NCBI GenBank assembly: GCA_905178155.1
Contig: CAJINV010000005.1
Location: 8,344,556-8,408,555 of the forward strand
Direction of reading: 5' to 3'
Source of the DNA: Amoebophrya sp. A120
Taxonomy: Eukaryota > Sar > Dinophyceae > Syndiniales > Amoebophryaceae
Length of the DNA: 64,000 nucleotides
Shown here: positions 55,561 to 64,000 of the stretch, in pieces
Layout: each line of letters begins with the position of its first letter
Numbering within the stretch: the stretch's first letter is position 1
The notes under the pieces: model-generated
Database searches by the model: none
What the model was told of the DNA's origin: nothing
The model's input: the letters and a program-made list of their open reading frames with translations, nothing else
Position numbers and translations under genes: made by a program

Positions 55561-57264
55561 AGAAAATCCTTTTTTCAAGAAATGCTTTCTGTACATTTTC
55601 AATTGATGACGTTTCTCTATTAAAACTCGTAATCTTCCAGGGAGATCTAGATCTTGATCTAAAGTCGTGTCGCAGCCAAAAAAAAGAAAGCATGATAGGC
55701 TTGATCTAAACAGGAACAGGAACTCCTACTTTTCATGATACAAGCACATCCTCGAAGCAAAATTGAAGTCACAATGTCTGAGATCGTATTCTCAGTTTTA
55801 AGGGTATAGTAGAGTCAATGTCAACAAGGTCGGGAAAGCTGTCCCGATTGAAACCAGATTGGGCAGTTTCTATGGCTGTGGTCGCAGCAAAAAACCTGAA
55901 TGTTATATTTTTTTTCAAAACTGACGCGAAGAAGGTCAGCGCGATAAAGATCGCGATCGCGTAGCAGTAAAGATTTTTCGCAATTTTACCATATTATGAG
56001 AATACTACTTTATCGCAGTACGTTGGATTCTTGGCATTGGTGCGTATAAAAATCAGGAAATAAAGCAAGTAGGCGCCGTACAGAAGAGACTCTTTCTTAT
56101 TAAGAGCCTTCGCTTGGTGAAAATATTAAGCTTCTTGTGCTTTTTTACCTAGGAAGAAGGCAAAGGCGACGTGCTAGCTGTGGCACGACCTGTAGCATTA
56201 GGTGAGGAGTCGTGGTTTGTTTGAAGAACTGCGCTTGTTGCAGCTCCGTCCGTAGCTTATTAGACTCCTATTATTGGGCTCGGATGACAATTATATTTGT
56301 GTGATAAAAACGAAAACGATCGCGATCGCGATCACCAGAGGGGCGCTGTGGCGTAGTTAGAGGGCAAAGCAAAGGAACGGAACGTAGATGCGGAATAGGA
56401 TGGAAAAGCGCTTGGAAAAACAGAGCGAGAAAAGAAAAAAAAGTATCTCAAAAAAGGGAAGATAAAAGAAAATTCACGAAGAATGACTTCCGGGCTTGCC
56501 CAGCTTCGTCGAGAAGTGGCCTAGATGGGCGGACTGATGTTCTTCAAGTAGGTCAAAGGTCCCATAAAAATCGGGTATGATTTACACGAGAATCTCCTCC
56601 TCGTTCCGTGTGAGAGCGAGGCCTTGCCGTCTTCGTTGCTATGTATAGTTCAAATGAGAATTATCTTGAGATCGTTCCTTGATCTTGTCGGGACCACTTG
56701 ATTTTGATAAGTGAGTGATCAAATGAAAGAGACTTTTGGCATCGAATGGCTCTGTGCACGTGGTCTCGAATACAATGTAAAATTTTGATTGGAAAATAAT
56801 CGGATCGAAAACGTACTTCCGATCATATGACAATATCGCACTGAATCTTCGAAAAATATAACTTTCGATCCGTGCCCGTCATCTCATTGGTATTCTATTT
56901 TTCTAAAAGAAGGAAACTCCGAATCGAAATGAAAATTGTGATCTCTTGGAGTAGAAGCGAGGCCCGAGAGGGTCGCTCGGATTATCTTCCTATGTATTTC
57001 GCTAAAATTGTGATTGTGGTTGAAGTTGTTGTGTGTAATGTTGGCAGGTCGCTGTCTGGCTTTCTACCAGGAAGGAGTAGTGGATATAGCACGACGTCGA
57101 TATCATGTTGAAGAGGAGCGTCGCTACCGCTAGATATCTTTTCATCTGCCGCTAAGAGATACAACAACTCACCCGCATTGGACTAATTTAGCGACCACCT
57201 TGTTTTTAGCGAGGTTGGTAAAAGTCTGTGTAGTGAACGAGAAGTCATAGCACTAGAAAAAAAG

Positions 57265-59077
57265 ATGTTCCGCAACACCACCACTCCCTTCGGCACAACT
57301 ACTAACCGCGACCGCCTCCCCTCCAGCAACCCGAGTTCGAACAAAAACTACCAGTCCGCGCTCCCAGACGAGCATGATGAGCAACTCGCTTCCGATTTTG
57401 TCGGTGGTTTAGCCGGACTCGGCCAGTCGAGCCGGTTTAATTCGCAGTATGGGGGAGGTAGTTCTTCCTCCAGCAGGGGAACTGCGGCGTCAAGTGCTTT
57501 GTTTAGTAAACCCAGAACACCGCAGACCCCAATCAAAACGTCGAAAGAGGTAGTGGAGGACATTGTGATGGGCGATGCGTCGTCGAACCATAATTACAAC
57601 AGCTCCCGAGGACATCAATCGTCGTCAAACTGCGGCCTCTTCCAGCGTTCCGCACGGGACCTGGGACAGCTCTTCGCCCGGATAGATGCGGCGGATGGAG
57701 ATGAGCACGACAATAATCACCACCCGATAAGCTCGGATCAAGATGAGGAAATGCTGGATCAGAATGGGAAAAACGCATCACAGAAGTCCTCCGCGTCCTC
57801 GTCACACACCGTGGAACCAGTCCCGGAGTACGAGTTGGATACAAGTACACTAAATAACAGCTTCAGCAGCATGCTGCCAGGTGGAACAATGTTGAATAGC
57901 CGGCAAAATGGAGCAGGGGTAGTACCATCCACGAACATCATGAACATAGCGAAAGGCGCGTTTTTCTTCCAGGGAAATCCGCCCGAGGGCATGATGTTTC
58001 CGGCGGGTGGTGCGTCGAACAACGGTCAGGTGGTATCAACATCTTCCCCTTCCAGTAGCGACAGCGCCACCAGCAACCCAAATCGAATACCGTTGCAGCA
58101 AATCCCCGTTTTCGTCAGTTCTATCGCCCAGACGATTTTTAACAGCTGTGTTCTAGCGCTCGGGTTTTGGGCTTTGTACAGCTTTTACGCGATGATCCGG
58201 GATGACATTCAGACGAAGGTGGAAAAATACTCGCAAGAGATTTTGGACCAGATAGAGAAATGCAGCCACGACTACACCGTGAACAAGTATTGAAATGGGT
58301 TACGTTTTTTTTTACAACAAGATTCGTCGACTCGCTGAACACCTTTTTTCGTGCTGTTTGCATCATCACTAGTACAACACCACCTACACCCGCTAGTACC
58401 GGGATGAACAAATTCAAATTTTACTACAAGGTTGAGCTGCAGCATCACATGATCTTCACACCATATTATCAAAATCAAACTTTCTCAATTAATACCAAAC
58501 TATCAGGTGCGGCATCGACGTCCGTCCGGCTCTGGAACAGCCCTGCCGGCAGTGGCAGGCCTGTATGGACCAAGATCCTTTGCAGGTTGCGTACAAAACG
58601 AAATTTTCCGCCGCGACCTTTGGCGAGGCCTTGAACGGCTTTTTTTCCGAATTGGAATGGAAAACCATTGTCGGGTTTCCGCTGTTGATGGTGGTGGTGT
58701 TGATCGGGTTCAATATGCTGTTTGGGATGATGAACAGAACGGGTGGTGGGGGTGGGAGAAGTGGTACGACGGGAGGAGTTGAGCAGCAGCAATATCATGC
58801 GCAGCAGATGCAGCAGTATAACAACCAAAATCTTCCCGGCTCTTGGGGCGCATCATCATCCTCCTCCTACCACCAGCTTCCTTATCCGCAGCCACAGCAG
58901 TTTCTGGAAGATAATTTCGATTTCAGCGGGATGAAGGGAGACAATGACTATCGGAGTAATCGTCCTGGGTGTCATTCTACTTCTTCTATGATGCCAGCAA
59001 GCATCACAGATATGGACCACAGCGCTAGTACAACCGGGCGCGGTAGCAATTTACACCATCGAGGAAGGTTTTACTGA
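57265..59077 (+). CDS. Brr6/Brl1-like nuclear envelope membrane protein
   Basis: Exons 57265-58286 and 58507-59077 (TGA) give 531 codons (530 aa). Residues 1 to about 275 are Ser/Asn-rich and disordered. A first membrane segment (about 283-312, with CVLALGFWALYSFYAMI) is followed by a charged helix and a Cys motif: C333, Y-x-x-N-K-C342, then C354-x4-C359-M. A second membrane segment lies at about 394-415, with a Gln/Ser-rich tail after it. Two membrane spans enclosing four Cys in this order is the signature of the Brr6/Brl1 (disulphide-bridge nucleocytoplasmic transport) family, which acts in nuclear pore assembly and lipid homeostasis of the nuclear envelope in organisms with closed mitosis. 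The GT-AG intron splits the Cys motif. No introner in this gene. Confidence 0.85.
58287..58506 (+). other. GT-AG intron
   Basis: Donor AACAA/GTATTG and acceptor AAACTATCAG (phase 2). It rebuilds NKCGIDVRP, completing the Cys motif; without splicing the frame ends at TGA just after NKY. Confidence 0.88.
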
Positions 59078-60047
59078 TTATGGAATTGTTTGTGAAGAAG
59101 ATGCCACGCACGCACAAAGCGGAACGCGACGACAAAGAGAACTCAACTTAGCAGAACTACTAGACGAGGAACTTTTTTACTTCGATCGTGTGTACGCAAG
59201 AATTGGCTCCTCGAAATAGTGAGTACTTTGGGTTTTGACAGAACAAGCGACTGATAATTGAAGATTCACAATGTAATTCTAGACTTTCACTTCCAGAAGC
59301 CAGGTGGGAAAAATGGAGACTCGACCTTAATGGCCGCTTGTTCCACCCTGGTGCGTTGTTCGTACGGATTTGAAGTGTGTCGCTCTTTGTGCCGTTGCCG
59401 TTACAACACTAAAATTTGTTAATGCCGTCACCGTTCATTTACTTGCACTATCGTTCTCGTTCTCGTGCATCGTTCCAATAACTAGAATTTTGAGCATTCA
59501 TCGTAAAGATCTCCTGCAGTAGATCCATAGTTGGTTTTGAAATTCTTGGTTCGTGAACGTCGAGAACAGACAAAATTAATTTGCGTCTCTCTCGTGATTT
59601 ATCTTGCGGCCCCGTCCACAGATGTTGTAGCTGTAGGTGCTCGTCGTGCGAAACTATGTATAAGGCAACGATGATCACTGTCGTCCTACTCGTTCGTCCA
59701 CCGTATCCGTGTGATGTCAGAACGCCTTGTCGTGCTGCAGTGGCCGGATGATCAAGTGCAAATTATCTTCTTCCTATTACAGGTAAAAGGAACATCAAAA
59801 AATTTCCCCATCTAGTAAGATCCAGTGGGTCCTGTTGCGCCCCGGATGGGGCGTCATGATACATAAGTAGGGCATTGTTCTCTATCGAGTTACTAGTGCG
59901 CACTCGCTGCAATGTTTTTCCGACTTTGATACGCCCAAAAATAACATGTTTTGCTTCTCCGCAGCACTAGCTAGACGTTTCTAGTTTGATGTCACTTGTT
60001 TTAGCAGCATGGAATCAAAACCCCTAGTAGGAAAGTAAAAATCCATC
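59078..60047. other. Intergenic region
   Basis: No supported gene, repeat or TIR element. Confidence 0.5.
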
Positions 60048-61246
60048 ATGCCACGGCACGAGCGCGCCGCTGCCGGCGGAGGTGGGCGGAGGCGGCAACG
60101 GAAAGGGGATCTTGCCGCTGGTGCAGGAGAAGAAGATAACTCCACGGCGATCCAGATAGAACAAGAACCCGAAGTAGCCCCACCGCCCCCACCGCCCCCT
60201 CCACCACCACAAATAGCGCCATATACTTCTCCTCCGCCGAAGTCAAACGCCAGTCTCCCAGACACGGCGGCCGAAGTCCTCTCGCCGAGTAGTAAAGCAC
60301 AACCATCCTCTTTATCCCTCGCCGCCGCCATGGCGGGGGGGAGCAAGGGACCGCAGTCGATGAACAGGCCCAGTGCGAGACACTCCAGGTTTCAATCGTT
60401 GGCGGCGCAAGATTTAGACGTGAGAAAAGACCGGCATTTGGACACGATGCAGTGCGTGCAACTGCCGAAGAACCAGAAGAAGCCCATTATGGATTGCAAA
60501 TATGTCTGGGTCTGGAGGAATGCGAACTTGTGATGCAAATTTCACAACACATGAAAATCTCTCATGCATAGGCAACAAAAGCTGCCCACTTTCTGTCACC
60601 AAAATGTGGCATTTGTGATGCGGATTCGGCATTGCGGAAGCTTCTCGAAATCTGTGATGCTAGAGCTTCCATGCCAGACCTTATGCGTCATGCAAAAGCA
60701 GCATGACTCTTCCAGACCCAGACATTTTTGCAGTTGATACCCATGATTGCGGTACAACACACCTTCTGGCTGGTGTTCGGCGGCATGCCGTTGGTGATAT
60801 TGTGGGCGGTGTTCGGCTGCTTAATGATCTTCCCCGGGGCTTTGCTTGGTGCTTACAGTCACGCCTGGAACTGTTGGGGCATTGCGGCGATCATATTATA
60901 TCCGTGGAAGAAGGATAAAAACATCTGGCAGAAACCAAACCAACGCGCAGCGGCGGGTGGAGTGGGCAATATTCTGTGGTTTCCCTTTGGATTAGTCCTG
61001 TTCTTGCTCCACTTACTCGGGGCGTTTTTGTGTTTACTGTCCGTCGTCTGCATCCCCGTGGCGTGTAATCACATGCGACTCGCGAATATTGCTTTAACCC
61101 CGTTCGGGTTGGCGTTTACGCGGGACGACGCGAAGGAGGCAATAGTTCTGAAACCCAGAGAAACCGTGGCGAGTCAGATGCATTCAAGGATATCGACGCG
61201 GGGGAATTTCTGGAACTCGAAATCCAAAGCGAGTCAGATAATGTAG
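60048..61246 (+). CDS. YccF-domain multi-pass membrane protein
   Basis: Exons 60048-60487 and 60745-61246 (TAG) give 314 codons (313 aa). The first half is a basic, proline-rich cytosolic-type region with a PPPPPPPPPP run near residue 50. The second half has a hydrophobic hairpin (FWLVFGGMPLVILWAVFG) and then GNILWFPFGLVLFLLHLLG, a second span and HMRLANIALTPFG. The GNxLW...P.G, hydrophobic span, IP and H..LA...L.PFG pattern is that of the YccF (inner membrane component) domain, common in bacteria and found in some protists. Its biochemical role is not established. The single intron is an IE1 element. The start is the first ATG of the open frame. Confidence 0.82.
60488..60739. mobile_element. 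IE1 introner-like element
   Basis: Left end TATGGATTGCAAATATGTCT, right end TTTGCAGTTGATA. Perfect TSD CCCAT at 60483-60487 and 60740-60744. It joins KNQKKPM to IAVQHTFW in frame. Confidence 0.95.
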
Positions 61247-61978
61247 TATTTATTCACAGTATCTACTACAAAACGAGATAGATTAGGTTGATTTTCATGT
61301 TTTTTTTTCCTTGTATCCCCAGAATCTGCCCTTGAAGCCCGTAACCTAAAAACCCACCTATCCTTTAAAAAAAGTAGATCCTAAGTTCTCTAATCTGCCA
61401 CCTTGAAAACATGAGGCGAATTTGTCCTTGAGTTTAGAAGAAGACGACAGCAACCGGATCGGACCCCACTAGTGATACACAAGAACCCACAGCACTGCTA
61501 GTAACAGTGCATTCGAGTTTTATCTTCTTTTATTTCAACCTCTGACGTCAACTGTATCTACTTCCGTCGTACTTTCTTGTGTTTGTTTCGAATTATTTCT
61601 CTTTGTTGCAAAAAATAAACCGCCGCTGTAAGGAAGCAGAGGGGAGCTGCAACCTGGCACGCCACGCTGACCTAGTGTGTGCATGGAAATTGTTCTTTAC
61701 TTATCCTTCCAGCGTTCTTTGAGAGAAAATTGCGCACTACGAAAGAACGTACCACGATCAGGCAGGGTACAGGATGCTGAGTGCAGGTGCAGCTGCCCTT
61801 CTTTACAACCCTGTATTCGCGCTTTCAGTCACGAAACGCAACAGCAATCTGTGGACTTGAGAGCGGAGAGAGAGAGACAGACGTGAGGGAGAGCCGGCGC
61901 ATTGGCAACTACACAGCTTCCCGCGAGTGTAGCTCCTTCTGAACCAGGACGACAGACAGCTATTTTCATAGGCACCTA
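61247..61978. other. Intergenic or 5' region of the next gene
   Basis: No supported gene. An ORF at 61677-61886 lacks coding character. An upstream exon of the following gene could lie here. Confidence 0.4.
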
Positions 61979-63830
61979 TTGGAGTCAGGAGATGAAAAGA
62001 AGCTGGTGAAAATAGTAGACAAGAACTTCAGCACAGCATCCGACTACATACTAAAGATGTGTCAAATCGGTCTCGGAGGGTTAAAATCCCTCTTTCTGCT
62101 CTGCGCGACCGTGACCTGGCTTGCGGGACTCGGGCTCTTCGTGCTATCTCATCTCGCCACCAAGTCCCAGGGCTTAAAACGGGCCGATGACATGGTCTAT
62201 GCATTGCAAGTATGTCTGGGTCTGGAAGGATGCGGGGTTTGTTATGCTTGTCTGGCATGACTGAGGAGTTTGTGATGCGTGTCCGAGAAGAGACCCTTTT
62301 GCTTGTCATGCACAACGCAGCTTGTCATGCGGAAAGCGCAACACGAAGCCGCGCAAATATTTCCCATGCTTGGCTGTGCATCACAGAGAATTCACTCTTC
62401 ACAGCTCAGCATTACAAGTTTCCAGACCGAGACATGTTTGCATTTGATATGGTCAAAGCAGATACGATGGACGGAGACGGAGTTCCGATTTCGTTGCACC
62501 TGTTTTTCCTCTCCTTACTGACTGTCGGGGTTCTGTCCCTCTTTTTCTCCGTGTGCGCGTGTGTATGAAAGTGGAGGGACAACTCCCCTCCTTCTCATTT
62601 GTATGGCATGAACAGCAACACAAGCAACCGCAGATATTTGGCTTCCGCATGACAAATCTGTGCACGCATGGTTGTACTGCTTGAGGTTCCAAAATTTGGC
62701 ATGCAGATAGTGCCTAAAGACAGGATGTAGATTTGGTATTTTGCATTACAAATGAGGGGAAGGGGGAGTTGTGCACTCTCATACTGTACCGGAGTGGCGT
62801 TGAAGAAGCGGACCTTTATTGTCGCGTACGTGTTCGTATGGATTGCAAATATGTCGGCCTCTGGAGAAGTGGAACTTGTCATGCTGCCTCTGGATTCGAA
62901 AAAAATCTGCATTGTATGAGCAGCAGGAGGAGTCTAGTTCTTGCTGCGCGGAGAGGGCATTATTTCTCATGCGGGGTAGGCATCAACAAGCCTTGAAAAA
63001 GTCTGGGATGCTAGGACATGCATCACAGCCGTCATGGGTCATGCAAAACGTGCATGACAAAGTAGCGCACTCTTGCAGACCCAGACATATTTGCAATGTA
63101 TAGTTCGGCTGCATGTTTCTCGGCGTCGCTGCGCTCACAATCACGATGTTGATGGGGGATGTGTACGCGGTGTTGCTCCCCACGATGCGCCGGCAAATCA
63201 CAGAGTTTTGTCTTCCGGATGCGTATGCTACGTTTAGCTACGAGTTGCGGACAAAGGAGCCGCGGGACCTGACGTGTGTGGTAAGTACAGTTGTTTTTTT
63301 GCATGCCTTGATGAGTAGAAGATTCAAGCATGCTAACCTGTACCTGCCTCTTCGAGTGCGATTGCTCTCATGCATGACAAGTGCCTCTACTTTCCCATTC
63401 CCTTTACCCTCCTCAACAATCCCACATCCAGGCCACCGCGACCCGACCAAAGGAGGCCCCGGACGGCGCCGTAATTGCCTTGCGCAGGTCGCTGGAAGGG
63501 GAAACAGATTTGCAGCGTGCATTGATGACAAGCCCACAGCATGACGAGGTACGTGCCCTGTCCACCGCGATTTCATCAGCAGCAGTTCCAGCAAGGAAAA
63601 ATGATGTACAGGAACTACGTCTGGCAGAGGTGGAGCATCAACCACAAAGGACCAAAGCGACCATGTTTCTCCCCCGCATCACCAATTTCGCAAAAACAGT
63701 CGGGCTGTTGAAAGGCGGGGAAAAACTGGAGCTGATCACCGACGCGGAGACCGAGTGGGATGAAGACGAGAAGATGTTGCCGAAAAGAATAGAGGAAATA
63801 TCCAGAAGGGGACACAGTGTAACTACTACG
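61979..63830 (+). CDS. Multi-pass membrane protein, possibly tetraspanin-like (3' end outside the window)
   Basis: Exons I can join: about 61979-62197, 62455-62563, 62789-62836, 63108-63280, and 63432 to about 63830, all in one frame. There is no in-frame ATG before 62057, so either translation starts there (MCQIGLGG) or an upstream exon is missing. Three strong hydrophobic segments follow: SLFLLCATVTWLAGLGLFVL, then LHLFFLSLLTVGVLSLFF, then VAYVFGCMFLGVAALTITM. The short connector ALKKRTF lies between the second and third. After the third comes a polar region with two Cys, then a charged tail (AETEWDEDEKMLPKR). Spacing recalls a tetraspanin with the fourth segment beyond the window, but the CCG motif is not seen, so this is only a topology suggestion. 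Confidence 0.65.
62198..62449. mobile_element. IE1 introner-like element
   Basis: Left end TATGCATTGCAAGTATGTCT, right end TTGCATTTGATA. Perfect TSD TGGTC at 62193-62197 and 62450-62454. It joins LKRADDMV to KADTMDG in frame. Confidence 0.95.
62564..62783. mobile_element. IE8 introner-like element
   Basis: Left end TATGAAAGTGGAGGGACAAC, right end GAGTTGTGCACTCTCATA. Flanks GTGTG and CTGTA match 3 of 5. It joins FFSVCAC to AGVALKKR in frame, between predicted membrane segments. Confidence 0.85.
62837..63102. mobile_element. IE1 introner-like element
   Basis: Left end TATGGATTGCAAATATGTCG (core GGCCTCTGGAG), right end TTTGCAATGTATA. Perfect TSD GTTCG at 62832-62836 and 63103-63107. It interrupts the third membrane segment (IVAYVF to GCMFLG). 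Confidence 0.94.
63281..63431 (+). other. GT-AG intron
   Basis: Donor GTGTG/GTAAGT and acceptor CACATCCAG (phase 0). It joins PRDLTCV to ATATRPKEAP. The interior contains one CATGACAAGTGCC word but no TIRs. Confidence 0.78.
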
Positions 63831-64000
63831 GTCTGGAAAGTTGGAACTTGTGATGCTAACTTTGGACTCGAAAAAAATCTGTATTGCATGACAAGCAAGA
63901 CGAGCCACATTTGTGCTACGCGAGGAGGGCATTTGTCATGCGGAAATGGCATCAGGAAGCTTTCCAAAAATCTGTGATGCTGGGTCATGCATTACAAGCA
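63829..64000. mobile_element. IE1 element cut by the window end, left TIR truncated
   Basis: Starts GGTCTGGAAAGTTGGAACTT, the inner part of the IE1 left arm; the outer TATnnnATGCAAATATGTCT is missing. The interior is typical IE1 (TGTGATGC, TTGCATGAC, TTTGTCATGCGGAA). The right end lies outside the window. Confidence 0.8.

Larger units (their letters stand above)
53167..57264. other. Intergenic region with repeats, no supported gene
   Basis: It holds an ACTAGTA-rich cluster (53450-53605), a GC-rich block (about 53605-54450) with spurious open frames, scattered GGAGGTGTAATCACTT repeats on both strands (54828, 55041, 55146) and GATCGC runs near 55950 and 56317. No introner element is present. 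Confidence 0.55.

Noticed and set aside
885-63102. Recurrent 20-30 bp strings resembling a dispersed CRISPR-like repeat
   Set aside because: The strings occur as inverted pairs 150-330 bp apart at the borders of elements inside exons, with target duplications. There are no spacers and no cas genes.
885-63102. Elements as ciliate-type internal eliminated sequences instead of introns
   Set aside because: Ciliate elements usually end in TA repeats and are abundant outside genes. Here 5-bp duplications and exon-only location favour introners. Sequence alone cannot fully exclude DNA elimination, so it is kept as a test in the findings.
1-64000. tRNA or rRNA genes
   Set aside because: No cloverleaf-like A/B-box pair or rRNA core sequence was recognised on either strand by eye; a covariance search would be needed to be certain.

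Overview
The window is nuclear DNA of a eukaryote: it has GT-AG introns, long disordered proteins, a WNK kinase and a Brr6/Brl1-type nuclear-envelope protein. Protein-coding exons are interrupted again and again by short elements with terminal inverted repeats (TIRs), each flanked by a 5-bp direct repeat. Deleting the element plus one copy of the repeat restores the reading frame. Invasive non-canonical introns of this kind (introner elements) are known from the parasitic dinoflagellate Amoebophrya (Syndiniales), so an Amoebophrya-like syndinian is my best guess. That is an inference from architecture; the window has no rRNA or other taxonomic marker. All eight supported genes lie on the + strand, which fits the unidirectional gene arrays of dinoflagellates.

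Layout. (1) 1-7243: 3' part of a multi-exon gene of unknown function whose start lies outside the window; 9 full introner-like elements and one truncated one. (2) 7244-12019: no supported gene; AT-rich DNA, a nested palindrome and a degenerate GC-rich tandem repeat with palindromic cores. (3) 12020-15720: predicted exported 854-aa protein, 4 elements. It carries two copies of a segment also present in gene 1, which gives a natural with/without comparison for element insertion. (4) 16564-19095: 465-aa protein ending in an MDM2-like RING, 4 elements, one of them inside the RING. (5) 20081-24389: coiled-coil protein of about 759 aa, 8 elements and a candidate 23-nt intron. (6) 26453-53166: one 26.7-kb gene for a predicted 6,286-aa WNK-family kinase with an acidic/Ser-rich N-terminus and a huge Gln-rich C-terminus; 16 elements, two of them large (2,667 and 1,230 bp). 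(7) 53167-57264: no supported gene. (8) 57265-59077: Brr6/Brl1-like protein with one GT-AG intron. (9) 60048-61246: YccF-domain membrane protein, 1 element. (10) about 61979 to the window end: multi-pass membrane protein, 3 full elements plus a fourth cut by the window end.

I count 45 complete elements in 12 TIR families, named here IE1 to IE10 plus large L1 and L2. The flanking 5-mers match perfectly in 31 cases, 4 of 5 in 8 cases and less in 6. The deletion rule keeps frame at every junction I could check; one downstream stretch (4490-4793) could not be read in a single frame. All 45 lie inside coding genes and none was found between genes. Families with unrelated TIRs share internal words such as GCATGACAA, GCATTACAA and their complements. 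The genes show no common pathway; what unites the window is this shared invasive-intron system.
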